64,000 nt of DNA from an uncultured Alphaproteobacteria bacterium. GTDB taxonomy: Bacteria; Pseudomonadota; Alphaproteobacteria; GCA-2731375. The first letter of the stretch is position 1. Each line of letters starts with the position of its first letter. The position numbers and the translations under genes are program-made. The stretch lies in NCBI GenBank assembly GCA_951812805.1, contig CATOSZ010000003.1, positions 1,194,557 to 1,258,556 on the forward strand, written 5' to 3'. This document shows positions 52,482 to 60,781 of this stretch, piece by piece. Below the pieces are notes generated by a model, which saw nothing but the letters and a program-made list of their open reading frames with translations, did no database searches and had not been told where the DNA came from.

Positions 52482-52739
52482 AGCCAATTTCGCTCCACCG
52501 TATCAAATTATTCTACCAAGTAAACATCACTTCACCATATAACACAACAATTTTTCGAGGGAAAAATTTAAGCACAAATTTATTATATAATTTACTGCTT
52601 GTACTACTCTTCGTCCATAGCTTCCGAAGGTATCGTACGCATAGTTGTAATAACAAAAGTATATACAATTCAACTATTGCTCTGGTTTCTATACCCTGAC
52701 CGCATTTCCAATGCCGCTTCGCGCCTACAGGATTGCTTC
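52482..52739. other. AT-rich intergenic stretch upstream of the small secreted protein
   Basis: About 258 bp of strikingly AT-rich DNA, including long A/T runs around 52540-52600, in an otherwise GC-rich window. It should contain the promoter of the 52140-52481 gene. No ORF with coding character was seen. Confidence 0.6.
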
Positions 52740-53978
52740 TTATTCCGCCGCCGCCCTTGCCGGCGCCGCGCCCAGGTGGATGGCGCCCGCGTCGGCGAGC
52801 GCCTGGATCTCGGCCTCACCGTAACCGTACTCGCCCAGCACGTCCGCCGTATGCTGGCCGAAGACCGGCGCGGCGCTGGCGACCTTGCCGGGCGTCGCCT
52901 GGAACTTGATCGGGTGGCCGATGGTCTGGACCGATCCGGCGACGGGATGCTCGACCTCGACCACCATCTCGCGCGCCAGCGTGTGCGGGTCCTCGTGCAT
53001 CTGCTTGACGTCGTTGATGGGGCCGGCGGGGATGCCGTTTTCCGCCAGGATCGCCAGCCACTCTTCCGACGTCTTGGTGGCGAAGACCGCTTCGAGCAGG
53101 AGGATCAGATCGTCGACATGCTCGCGCCGTCCCGCGTTGCCCTGGAAGCGGGGATCGTCGGCCAGGTGCGGCAGGCCGATAATATCCAGCAGGCCGGACC
53201 ACAGCTTGTCGTTGGCCGCACCTATGACGATGTGGCCGTCCCGCGTGGCGACGGCCTGGTAGGGCGCGCTCAAGGGATGGCCGGTGCCGAGCGCCTCGGG
53301 CGCGACGCCGGTCGCGAAACAGATCGCCGACTGCCAGTAGGTATGGGTGATGCCCGCCTCCAGCAGCGAGGTTTCGACCGCCTGCCCCTCGCCGGTTTTC
53401 AGGCGGCGGGTATAGGCGGCGAGCACGCCCATCGCCAGCAGCAGGCCGGCGGTGATGTCGCAGACCGGCGGTCCGACCTTGACCGGCGCCCGGCCGCCGC
53501 CCTCACCCGTGCAGCTCATGATCCCGCTCATCGCCTGGGCGATCAAATCGAAGCCGCCCCGGTCCGCATAGGGACCGGTCTTGCCGAAGCCGGAGATCGA
53601 GCCGTAGATCAGGCCCGGGTTCACCGCCTTCAGGTCTTCATAGGCGAGGCCCAGCTTGGCCATGGTGTCGGCGCGGTAGTTCTCGATGACGATGTCCGTC
53701 GTCTCCAGGATCTTCTTCAGAACGTCGCGCCCGGCCTCGTGCTTCAGGTCGAGGACGATGCCGCGCTTGTTGCGGTTCATCATCATGAAGGCCGCACTCT
53801 CGCCTTCGATCGCCGGCGGCGACATGCGGCGCGTATCGTCGCCGATGCCGATCTTCTCGACCTTGACGACGTCGGCCCCCATATCGGCCAGGAACAGCCC
53901 ACAGGTCGGCCCCGCCATCTGATGGGTGAGGTCGATGACCTTGACGCCCTGCAAGGGGCCGAAGGGAGCGGTGGTCAT
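52740..53978 (-). CDS. CaiB/BaiF-family CoA transferase
   Basis: A complete 412-residue class III CoA transferase, paralogous to the partial gene at 1-1065. LTHQMAGPTCGLFLADMGADVVKVEKIGIGDDTRRM, then MNRNKRGIVLDLK, GFGKTGPYADRGGFDLIAQAMSGIMS, and the catalytic Asp in PPVCDITAGLL. CoA donor and acceptor are unknown. It is followed upstream by the xanthine-dehydrogenase-type gene, with two hairpins in the 200-bp gap. Confidence 0.94.
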   Translation of the reverse strand: MTTAPFGPLQGVKVIDLTHQMAGPTCGLFLADMGADVVKVEKIGIGDDTRRMSPPAIEGESAAFMMMNRNKRGIVLDLKHEAGRDVLKKILETTDIVIENYRADTMAKLGLAYEDLKAVNPGLIYGSISGFGKTGPYADRGGFDLIAQAMSGIMSCTGEGGGRAPVKVGPPVCDITAGLLLAMGVLAAYTRRLKTGEGQAVETSLLEAGITHTYWQSAICFATGVAPEALGTGHPLSAPYQAVATRDGHIVIGAANDKLWSGLLDIIGLPHLADDPRFQGNAGRREHVDDLILLLEAVFATKTSEEWLAILAENGIPAGPINDVKQMHEDPHTLAREMVVEVEHPVAGSVQTIGHPIKFQATPGKVASAAPVFGQHTADVLGEYGYGEAEIQALADAGAIHLGAAPARAAAE

Positions 53979-54039
53979 GGCAAAATCCTCTCTCTAAGAT
54001 CTGGCGGATCTTATGTCGCAGCGCGTGCGAACGGCAAAC

Positions 54040-54065
54040 GGCCCGGCCGGTTTCCCGGCCGGGCC
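54040..54065. terminator. GC-rich perfect hairpin
   Basis: An 11-bp perfect stem (GGCCCGGCCGG / CCGGCCGGGCC) with a TTTC loop, 62 bp upstream of the CoA transferase start. With the large palindrome next to it, it may end transcription coming from the molybdenum-subunit gene. Confidence 0.5.
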
Positions 54066-54080
54066 GCCTCGTCTTCGGGG

Positions 54081-54164
54081 CCCCGGCCGCCCCGCTCCCC
54101 CGGCCCAACCACCCGTGAAGTGTAACCTTGGGGTGGTTGGGCCGGGGGAGCGGGGCGGCTGGGG
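54081..54164. repeat. Long palindromic repeat, copy 2 (34-bp arms, 16-base loop)
   Basis: Arms 54081-54114 and 54131-54164 pair throughout with one G-U wobble. The loop 54115-54130 reads GTGAAGTGTAACCTTG, differing from copy 1 (27561-27576) at two positions. The inner arm CAACCACCC is identical to copy 1, while arm positions further out differ in a compensated way (for example a T-A pair replaced by G-C). It sits 17 bp after the stop of the xanthine-dehydrogenase-type gene. Confidence 0.85.
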
Positions 54165-54181
54165 TCTATCTGCAACGGAGA

Positions 54182-56467
54182 CTAGTCGTCGTCGCCGCCC
54201 GCGGCCGCGGCGTCGATCGCCGCCGAAAGGCGGGGCGGCGACATCGGGAGTGAGGTCATGCGCACGCCCGTGGCGCCCTCGATCGCGTTGGCGATCGCGG
54301 CCATCGGCGGGCAGATGTTCACTTCGCCGACGCCCTTGACGCCGTAGGGATGCATCTCGTTCGGCACCTCGACCAGCACCGCCTCGATCATCGGCAGGTC
54401 GGAGGCGACGGGAACCCGGTAGTCCAGGAAGTTCGGGTTATCGAGCTTGCCCTCGTCGTTGTAGATGTACTCCTCGTTCAGGGCCCAGCCGATGCCCTGC
54501 ACGACGCCGCCCTGGATCTGCCCCTCGACGTAGGAGGGATGGATCGCCTTGCCGACGTCCTGCGCCGCGGTGAAGCGCAGGATGGTGACATAGCCGGTCT
54601 CGGGATCGACCTCGACGTCGCACATCTGGGTCGAAAAGCCGGGGCCGACGCCGGTGGCGTTGACCGAGGCCGCGGCGCCGAGCGGCCCGCCCGTGGTCGC
54701 CCGGGTCGCCGCGATATGGGCGAAAGGCATGGGATCGAAATCGCCGACGTTGGTGCTGGCCGGCTTGGCCTGGCCGTCGTCCCAGATCACGCCCTCGACG
54801 TCGACATCCCAGAGCTTGGCGGCACGTTCACGCAGCTGGCGGATGATGTCCTCGCTCGCACGGACCACGGCGAGGCCGGTCGCCAGCGTCACGCGGCTGC
54901 CGCCGGTGACGTGGGTGTAGCCGACCGAGGCCGTGTCCGCGACGATCGAGCGGACCTGGTCGTAGTCGATGCCGAGCGTCTCGGCCGCCATCATCGCCAT
55001 CGAGGCGCGCGAGCCGCCGATATCCGGGCTGCCGGTCGCCACGGTGACGGAGCCGTCCTCGTTCACATGCACGGTGGCACTCGACTCGCCGCCCGCATTG
55101 AACCAGTAGCCCGACGCATAGCCCCGGCCCTGGTTGGGGCCCAGCGGCGCCTTGTAATGGTCGTGTTCCAGCAGCGCTTCCAGGGTTTCGATATAGCCGA
55201 TCTTCGGGAAGGTCGGGCCGAAGGGCATCTTGGTGCCCTCCTTCGCCGCATTCAGCAGGCGGAACTGCAGCGGGCACATGCCGATCTTCTTGGCCAGGAT
55301 GTCCAGCACGCTCTCGACGCCGAAGGCGGCGATGGGCGAGCCGGGCGCCCGGTAGGCGGCGGCCTTCGGCCGGTTGGTGACCACGTCCTGGCCGGTCGCC
55401 CGCACGTTCTCGAGGTCGTAGGGCGAGAAGGCGCACATCGCCGCACCCATGAAGGGCGCGCCCGGGAAGGCGCCGGCCTGCAGCGCGAAGTTGCCGTCGG
55501 CCGCCGTGATCCGGCCGTCCTTGGTGCAGCCGATCTTCACCCGCAACTGCGCGCCCGAGGTCGGGCCGGTGCATTGGAAGGTTTCCACCCGGCTCATCAC
55601 CGCGCGGACCGGCAGGCCGGTCTTCTTGGCCAGCACGACGGTCAGCGGCTCGAGGTAGGGCACGGTCTTGCCGCCGAAGCCGCCGCCGATCTCCGCCGGC
55701 ACGACGCGCAGGTCGCCCGTCCGCATGCCGGTGATCTTGGCGGTCAGCGCACGGATCACGAAGTGGCCCTGGCTCGAGGTATAGAGGTCGGCCTGGCCCT
55801 GGCCCGTCGGCACGGCGACGCAGGCGTGTGGCTCGATATAGCCCTGGTGCACGGCGGCCGTCGTGAACTCCAGCTCGACGACCTCGTCGGCCTGGGCGAA
55901 GCCGGCCTCGATGTCGCCATGGCCGAACTCTGCGTGCTTGGCGACGTTCGAAGGGGTGTTCGGCGCCGGCTCGATGCCGCGGGTGACCATGTCGTCCCAG
56001 AGCAAGGGCGCATCCGGCTTTATCGCGTCCGCAACCTCGATCACGTGCGGGAGCACTTCATACTCGACCTCGATCAGCGCCAGCGCCTCGTCGGCGATCC
56101 GATCGCTCGTCGCGGCGACGGCGGCCAGCGCATGGCCCTCATAGAGCGCCTTTTCGCGGGCCATGACGTTGCGGGTGATGTGGTGGAAGTTCACCTGCAC
56201 CCGGTCCGGGCCGATGTATTCGAACTTCTGGTCGGGCATGTCCTCGGCGGTCATCACCGCCTTGACGCCCGGATGCGCCTCCGCCTTGGAGACGTCGAGC
56301 TTGAGGATACGGGCATGGGCATGCGGGCTGCGCAGGACCTTGCACGTCAGCATGCCGGGGAAGATGTAGTCGGCGCCGTACTTGGCCTTGCCGATCACCT
56401 TCTCGACCCCGTCGGGCCGCACCGGCCGCGTGCCGATCCATTTGAAGTCGCGCTTCACCTCGTTCAT
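54182..56467 (-). CDS. Xanthine-dehydrogenase-family molybdopterin-binding subunit
   Basis: A 761-residue large subunit of a molybdenum hydroxylase. N-terminal DGVEKVIGKAKYGADYIFPGMLTCKVLRSPHAHARI; cofactor-binding motifs GGGFGGKTVPYLEP, AYRAPGSPIAAFGVES, and the end GIGWALNEEYIYNDEG and the active-site Glu region GVKGVGEVNICP. The ATG at 56467 has GAGGGAG upstream. The usual FAD and [2Fe-2S] subunit genes are not adjacent, so it either pairs with subunits elsewhere or is an orphan. Substrate (nicotinate, CO, aldehyde, purine) is not predictable. Confidence 0.93.
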   Translation of the reverse strand: MNEVKRDFKWIGTRPVRPDGVEKVIGKAKYGADYIFPGMLTCKVLRSPHAHARILKLDVSKAEAHPGVKAVMTAEDMPDQKFEYIGPDRVQVNFHHITRNVMAREKALYEGHALAAVAATSDRIADEALALIEVEYEVLPHVIEVADAIKPDAPLLWDDMVTRGIEPAPNTPSNVAKHAEFGHGDIEAGFAQADEVVELEFTTAAVHQGYIEPHACVAVPTGQGQADLYTSSQGHFVIRALTAKITGMRTGDLRVVPAEIGGGFGGKTVPYLEPLTVVLAKKTGLPVRAVMSRVETFQCTGPTSGAQLRVKIGCTKDGRITAADGNFALQAGAFPGAPFMGAAMCAFSPYDLENVRATGQDVVTNRPKAAAYRAPGSPIAAFGVESVLDILAKKIGMCPLQFRLLNAAKEGTKMPFGPTFPKIGYIETLEALLEHDHYKAPLGPNQGRGYASGYWFNAGGESSATVHVNEDGSVTVATGSPDIGGSRASMAMMAAETLGIDYDQVRSIVADTASVGYTHVTGGSRVTLATGLAVVRASEDIIRQLRERAAKLWDVDVEGVIWDDGQAKPASTNVGDFDPMPFAHIAATRATTGGPLGAAASVNATGVGPGFSTQMCDVEVDPETGYVTILRFTAAQDVGKAIHPSYVEGQIQGGVVQGIGWALNEEYIYNDEGKLDNPNFLDYRVPVASDLPMIEAVLVEVPNEMHPYGVKGVGEVNICPPMAAIANAIEGATGVRMTSLPMSPPRLSAAIDAAAAGGDDD

Positions 56468-56908
56468 CGTCGGCTCCCTCGTATCCGCCATGGTATCGGC
56501 CGCGTAACTGCGGGTCGCGACGATTTTGTCCCATACGTCGACGCTCGGCAAGGCGGGGTTCTGCGCCCGCGGCGAGGACATCGACACGACAACGAGCGCG
56601 GGGCGGCTTTTCTTCCACGTCTTGGGATCGATCGCCGAGTTGCCAGGAAACACCGACGGCTCTGATGTGCCTCACCTGCACCGGAGTAATGCAACGCCCA
56701 AGAAGCCTTGAAATCCGGGGTTTCGGAGAGTGGTGCATATATCATGAGTTATGCACCAGTGAGCTGGAATCTGACAGTTGGCCTAGAGAAGTGTCACATG
56801 CCAGGAGGCTCGACGGATCGGGAACCGGCAGAAATCGGTGACCGGCCGTCAGGGGCGAGGCCGGGAAACTGACGGACTTGGCAATAGTGTAGGATCGGAT
56901 CAGTGCGG
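56468..56908. other. Intergenic region between the molybdenum-subunit gene and the TPR gene
   Basis: About 440 bp. The open frame of the molybdenum subunit continues upstream to 56653 (including MADTREPT), so a longer N-terminus is possible. The rest contains the inverted repeat at 56732-56759; no gene seen. Confidence 0.45.
56732..56759. promoter_or_regulatory. Inverted repeat TGGTGCATA-N10-TATGCACCA, operator-like
   Basis: Perfect 9-bp arms separated by 10 bp in an AT-rich patch about 265 bp upstream of the molybdenum-subunit start. The symmetry and spacing suit a dimeric transcription factor, or a weak hairpin. Confidence 0.4.
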
Positions 56909-58153
56909 CTAGGATTCTTCGCCTTGGCCGTCAAGTTGATCACATAACAATTTCGCCAAGTCGTGCAGGTATGGCGCCTCCTCCTCTGTGAAGACATCGA
57001 TTGCCGTGTCTATATGGCTTCGTGCGCGGTTCCGATGAAGCAAGGTGCCGGCCTTGTCCTGGTCTTGGCGGGCCTTGTCGGATAGCGCCTTCTCAAGTTT
57101 CGCAAGATTGTAGTGAACTTCGGCCCAGTCCAGAAGCACGCGCTCCCGGGTCAGCTCTTCCAGGGCAGTCCGATGTGCTGCGGCCGCTTCCTCAAGCCGC
57201 ACCTTGCTATTCTCTAGCTCACCGAGAGCCTTGAGCGCACGGCCCAGATTTGTCTGCGCTGTTGCCCAGTTGAGCGGATCACGCTCCCGGGTCAGTTCTT
57301 CGAGGGCAGTCCGATGTGTCGCGGCGGCCTCCTCAAGCCGTGCGTTGTCTCTCTCGAAATCGCCGAGAATCGTGAGCGCACTACCCAGACCGGTCTGTAC
57401 CATGGGTCTGGCGAGCGGCTCACGATCACGGGTAAGCTCTTCGAGCGCCGTTCGATATGCTGCTACTGCTTCCTCAAGCCGCCCCGTGCTATTCTCTCGC
57501 TCACCGAGAGCCTTGAGCGCACCGGCCAGATTTGCCTGCGACTTCGCCCAGTCGAGCGGCTCACGCTCGCGGGTCCATTTCTTAAGGACCGCACGAAAGG
57601 CCGCGACCGCTTCCTTGAGCCGTCTGGTGCCTCTCTCCCGTTTACCGAGCGCTTTGAGTGCATCGCCGAGATAAGTCTGTGTTAAAGCCCATTGGATCGG
57701 CTCGCCCTCCCAGGTTAGTTCCATGAGCGCCGCTCGATATGCTGCTACCGCCTCCTCAAGCCGTCCCGTGCTATTCTCTCGCTCACCGAGAACCTTAAGC
57801 GCAACCGCCAGATTTGCCTGCAACTTCGCCCAGTCGAACGGCGCTGTCTCGCGGGTAAGCTCTTCGAGCACCGCTCGATATGCTGCTACCGCTTCCTCAA
57901 GCCGCACCGTGCCGTTCAGTCGTTGTCTAAGGGCACAAAGCGCGTTACCAAGACTGATCTGCGTTAGGGCCCAGTCGAGGGGAGCTTGCTCCCGTCCTCG
58001 TACTTCGAGGCTAGCGTGACAGGCGTTGATCGCCTCCTCCATACTTTTTGTTCCGCTTTCTCGCTCTCCAAGTGACGTCAGTGCGTTGCCAAGATTCATC
58101 TGTATCATCGCCCACTGCAGAATCTGGGGACAGTATATGGATTCTTGACGCAT
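56909..58153 (-). CDS. Tetratricopeptide-repeat protein, 5'-truncated
   Basis: A 414-residue frame made of about eight near-identical 47-residue TPR-type units with consensus EPLDWAxxQxNLGxALxALGERExxTxRLEEAVAAYRAALEELTR. This unit type is common in large bacterial CHAT- or NACHT-linked scaffold proteins. The frame begins in the middle of a repeat (QWAMIQMNLGNALTSLG), preceded by 13 residues encoded by the flank of the transposase unit (MRQESIYCPQIL). The original N-terminal domain is therefore missing and is not found on the other side. The tail is LLCDQLDGQGEES. The 141-bp DNA periodicity makes it recombination-prone. Confidence 0.75.
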   Translation of the reverse strand: MRQESIYCPQILQWAMIQMNLGNALTSLGERESGTKSMEEAINACHASLEVRGREQAPLDWALTQISLGNALCALRQRLNGTVRLEEAVAAYRAVLEELTRETAPFDWAKLQANLAVALKVLGERENSTGRLEEAVAAYRAALMELTWEGEPIQWALTQTYLGDALKALGKRERGTRRLKEAVAAFRAVLKKWTREREPLDWAKSQANLAGALKALGERENSTGRLEEAVAAYRTALEELTRDREPLARPMVQTGLGSALTILGDFERDNARLEEAAATHRTALEELTRERDPLNWATAQTNLGRALKALGELENSKVRLEEAAAAHRTALEELTRERVLLDWAEVHYNLAKLEKALSDKARQDQDKAGTLLHRNRARSHIDTAIDVFTEEEAPYLHDLAKLLCDQLDGQGEES

Positions 58154-58179
58154 TGCCGATCCACGGCTAGCTTCGCGTG

Positions 58180-58896
58180 ATGGCCCGCATCGCTCGTCTC
58201 GTCGTCCCCGGAGAGCCGCATCACGTCACCCAGCGTGGCAATCGACGCCTGCAAACTTTCTTCGACGACGACGATTATCGCGCCTATGTCGAGCTGCTGG
58301 CCGCCGCTTGCGGGCGGACCGGCGTCGAATGCTGGGCCTATTGCCTGATGCCGAACCACGTGCACTTGATCCTGGTGCCGCCGCGCGAGGCGATCGACGA
58401 CGGCCCGGCGCCGGCGGACAGCCTGCGCGCCTGTCTCGGCGAAGCGCATCGACGCTACACCCGGCGGGTCAACTTCCGAGAAGGCTGGCGGGGGCATCTC
58501 TGGCAGGAGCGGTTTCATTCCTTCGTCATGGGCGCCCCCTATCTGCTGGCCTGCGCGGCCTATGTTGAACGCAATCCCGTCAAGGCGGCGCTGGTGGCGC
58601 GGGCCGAGGCCTGGCCCTGGTCGAGCGCGGCGGCGCACCTCGCGGGACGGGACGACGACCTCTGCCGGGTGGCGCCGTTACTGGAACGGGCGAAGCGGTG
58701 GCGCGGTCTCAGTTGGAACGAGGTTGTGGCGGGGCGAGACGACGACGACGAACTGGAGCGGTTTCGCCGACACTCCCGCACCGGCCGGCCGCTCGGAGAA
58801 GAGGGGTTCGTCGATCGCCTGGAAAGCGAAACCGGCCGCACGCTCCGTCCCCGTCCGCCCGGTCGACCGCGGAAGACATCTGAGGAAGGTGAGTGA
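58180..58896 (+). CDS. REP-associated tyrosine transposase (RAYT, Y1 HUH family)
   Basis: A 238-residue transposase. HUH metal-binding motif in LMPNHVHLILVPP, the catalytic Tyr in CAAYVERNPVKAALV, and the RAYT opening LVVPGEPHHVTQRGNRRLQTFF. WRGHLWQERFHSFVM is also typical. Such proteins cut single-stranded REP/BIME hairpins. The ATG at 58180 is chosen; GTG 58177 is in frame. Short repeats CTGTCCCCAGAT flank it on both sides (58126-58140 reverse and 58911-58997). Confidence 0.92.
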   Translation: MARIARLVVPGEPHHVTQRGNRRLQTFFDDDDYRAYVELLAAACGRTGVECWAYCLMPNHVHLILVPPREAIDDGPAPADSLRACLGEAHRRYTRRVNFREGWRGHLWQERFHSFVMGAPYLLACAAYVERNPVKAALVARAEAWPWSSAAAHLAGRDDDLCRVAPLLERAKRWRGLSWNEVVAGRDDDDELERFRRHSRTGRPLGEEGFVDRLESETGRTLRPRPPGRPRKTSEEGE

Positions 58897-58910
58897 TAAG
58901 AATCAATATA

Positions 58911-58997
58911 CTGTCCCCAGATAAGTCTGTCCCCAGATAAGTCCAGATAACGCTGTCCCCAGATAACGTCCTGTCCCCAGATAACGTCCCCAGATAA
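58911..58997. repeat. Cluster of short repeats CTGTCCCCAGATAA beside the RAYT gene
   Basis: About five irregular copies of CTGTCCCCAGATAA(C/G) plus shortened ones, joined by AGT/CGTC spacers. An inverted copy lies on the other side of the transposase gene near 58126-58140, sharing the extended AGAATC-n-TATACTGTCCCCAGAT context. Probably RAYT recognition sequences or the product of slipped replication. Confidence 0.7.
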
Positions 58998-59213
58998 CCC
59001 CTTCCATGTCTTATGGATCGATCGCGGAATTTAAGCTCAAGCCCGTTTGGAGCGAGTGTGCTTTCATACCCAAATGGGTGATGAACGGATGAAGGATGCC
59101 CGCTAAACTCCAAGCAACGGGTATTCGGGTACCAGGATTGGATACGCAATCGCTGGACGCCGCTTCCGGGCTGTACGCCCTACGGAAGTTTCCGGGCACG
59201 GGGGAGATGGAGC
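58998..59213. other. Intergenic region upstream of the collagen-like gene
   Basis: About 216 bp, less GC-rich than average. It carries the palindromic site at 59067-59083 and the leader of the gene at 59214. No ORF of coding character seen. Confidence 0.5.
59067..59083 (+). promoter_or_regulatory. Palindromic operator-like motif TACCCAAATGGGTGATG
   Basis: Third occurrence of the ACCCA-WW-TGGGT palindrome followed by GATG, here about 131-147 bp upstream of the collagen-like gene. Compare 16076-16087 and 31583-31599. Confidence 0.4.
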
Positions 59214-60131
59214 GTGAAGATCACATTGTTGACGGCCGCGACGGCCAGCGTATTGGGCATGATGGCCGTTTGTGGGTTGGGGCTCGGGGTGGCCATGGCC
59301 AAGGACGACTTCGAAAAGACCAAGCTCGGTGATCTCGGCTGCAGCAACGGCCAACTGGCGAAGGTAGTCGACGGCATCTGGGACTGCGTGGACGACGAAA
59401 GCGCGGCGCGACCTGAAATCGCGATGGCGTATATCACCTTTGAAAATGCGACTTGCGGCGACCAGGATACGCTCACCATCGTCGGCACGCGCCTGGCGCC
59501 GGACGGCGAAGCGCCGGTCCCGGCCGAAGTGCTACTTGGCGACGACCCGGCCCCTCTCCTCACTTGCGAGGGCGAGGCGGATTCCTCCATCGGTCTCACC
59601 CGTGTCCTCCCAGACGTGCCGGCGGGAGACTATCGCCTATCCGTCTGCGCGAACCCCGAAGACTGCGAAGAAATCGGCACCTATGATCTCACCATTGGTG
59701 CCGTCGGCCCAAAAGGCGACCCGGGCGAAGCGGGCCCTCAGGGAGAGAAAGGCATCGTCACGCCATCTTCATGTCCGACGGGCCAGTACGTGACGGGTGT
59801 TCGCGCCGACGGAACGTTTATCTGTGCCGCCTCGCTCGCGCCGAGCATCGTTATCGCCAATTTTCCAGCGAAGAAGCAGCTGAGTAGTGGTCGCTACGTT
59901 ATCCTTGCCAGAGTGGCCTGCCCGGCGGCGACCACGTTGACATCTCTGGGCGCTGGACCAAAAGCTCCGGCTGGTAACTGCAACACCGGGGGTGGGGGCA
60001 CCTATTTCGCATTTGATTTCGGAATCATCGATTCGAAGAATGGGTATTGCAATTTCACGTCCGCCCTCAGTTTCGAGATTGATGCACTAAGATCAATTTG
60101 TACGTGTGTTGCCGTCTGCTCTCCGGCCTAA
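59214..60131 (+). CDS. Secreted protein with a short collagen-like segment
   Basis: A 305-residue exported protein: signal peptide from a GTG start (KITLLTAATASVLGMMAVCGLGLGVAMA), start set by GGGGGAG nine bases upstream. The first half (about 30-160) looks like an Ig/IPT-type beta domain (LTIVGTRLAPDG; PAGDYRLSVCANPEDCEEIGTYDLTI). A collagen-like Gly-X-Y run GPKGDPGEAGPQGEKG (about 165-180) links to a Cys-rich C-terminal domain (GYCNFTSALSF; CTCVAVCSPA). Phage-tail or host-adhesion proteins have this kind of build. No neighbours suggest a phage. Function unknown. Confidence 0.8.
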   Translation: MKITLLTAATASVLGMMAVCGLGLGVAMAKDDFEKTKLGDLGCSNGQLAKVVDGIWDCVDDESAARPEIAMAYITFENATCGDQDTLTIVGTRLAPDGEAPVPAEVLLGDDPAPLLTCEGEADSSIGLTRVLPDVPAGDYRLSVCANPEDCEEIGTYDLTIGAVGPKGDPGEAGPQGEKGIVTPSSCPTGQYVTGVRADGTFICAASLAPSIVIANFPAKKQLSSGRYVILARVACPAATTLTSLGAGPKAPAGNCNTGGGGTYFAFDFGIIDSKNGYCNFTSALSFEIDALRSICTCVAVCSPA

Positions 60132-60567
60132 GTTTGTTATTCCGACTGCCGTCATGCCGATACCTCAAGCATTGATGACGCGTCTTGTCTCGACGAGATA
60201 TTTACAACAATTCCCGCTTTCTGAGGCCCTTCCGACGTCCCCCGGAACGGTGGCTGATCGATCCCGAAAAAACGGTCGGGCCGAGGCACTCCCTGCTATG
60301 TATGCGTCCGATGGGCACCGCCTTATCTGCAATTCAATGATTTCGGAGTCTCGTATCCTCTGAAGTGGACACTTCGCTTGTGTCCATGAGTTTGATGATG
60401 GGCACGACTTCGATGGTGGACGATGGATGTCTCCCTGCCGCGGACACGAGCACGGCGCCCCAGCCGCGTGCGGTGCCCCTGTGGATAATACTACGGGCCG
60501 AGATAGCTCCGATGAAACTTCAAGGAACCTAGTTCCCGAGTCGATGGGCGAGTAGAGGCATGCAGCG
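60132..60567. other. Intergenic region after the collagen-like gene
   Basis: 436 bp, moderately AT-rich at the start. A small hairpin (TGGACAC / GTGTCCA, 60366-60386) is the only structure seen. No gene recognised. Confidence 0.4.
60366..60386. terminator. Weak hairpin TGGACAC / GTGTCCA
   Basis: A 7-bp stem with a 7-base loop and no T-run. Possibly a terminator for the collagen-like gene, or a relic of an IS end (TGGACAC-type ends occur in IS3-like elements). Confidence 0.25.
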
Positions 60568-60681
60568 ATGCTGAAAAAGTTCCAGGTTGGCGTCGCCGCC
60601 CTCCTCCTCGCGGCGGCGGCTTATATTGGTGGACTGGCCCAAGTGGTCGAAGACAGGGCCTATCGGCGTGGAGAGACATAG
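60568..60681 (+). CDS. Possible 37-residue membrane or secreted small protein
   Basis: ATG at 60568 opens MLKKFQVGVAALLLAAAAY, a basic start followed by a hydrophobic helix (about residues 8-24), then a charged tail VVEDRAYRRGET and a TAG stop. AGAGG lies about ten bases upstream. It resembles a signal-anchor mini-protein and precedes the aminotransferase by 100 bp. Coding status is uncertain. Confidence 0.4.
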   Translation: MLKKFQVGVAALLLAAAAYIGGLAQVVEDRAYRRGET

Positions 60682-60781
60682 CGCACGACCTCCAGGGACC
60701 GCCACAGGGCAGCAAAAGTCCGCTGGACTCGCCCCCCGCAAAGGCGTGAAATGGCGAGGATCCCAGCTATCGGAGCGCCCC

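Noticed and set aside
52599..54125. 508-codon plus-strand frame over the second CoA transferase
   Set aside because: Antisense shadow of a complete CaiB/BaiF gene.
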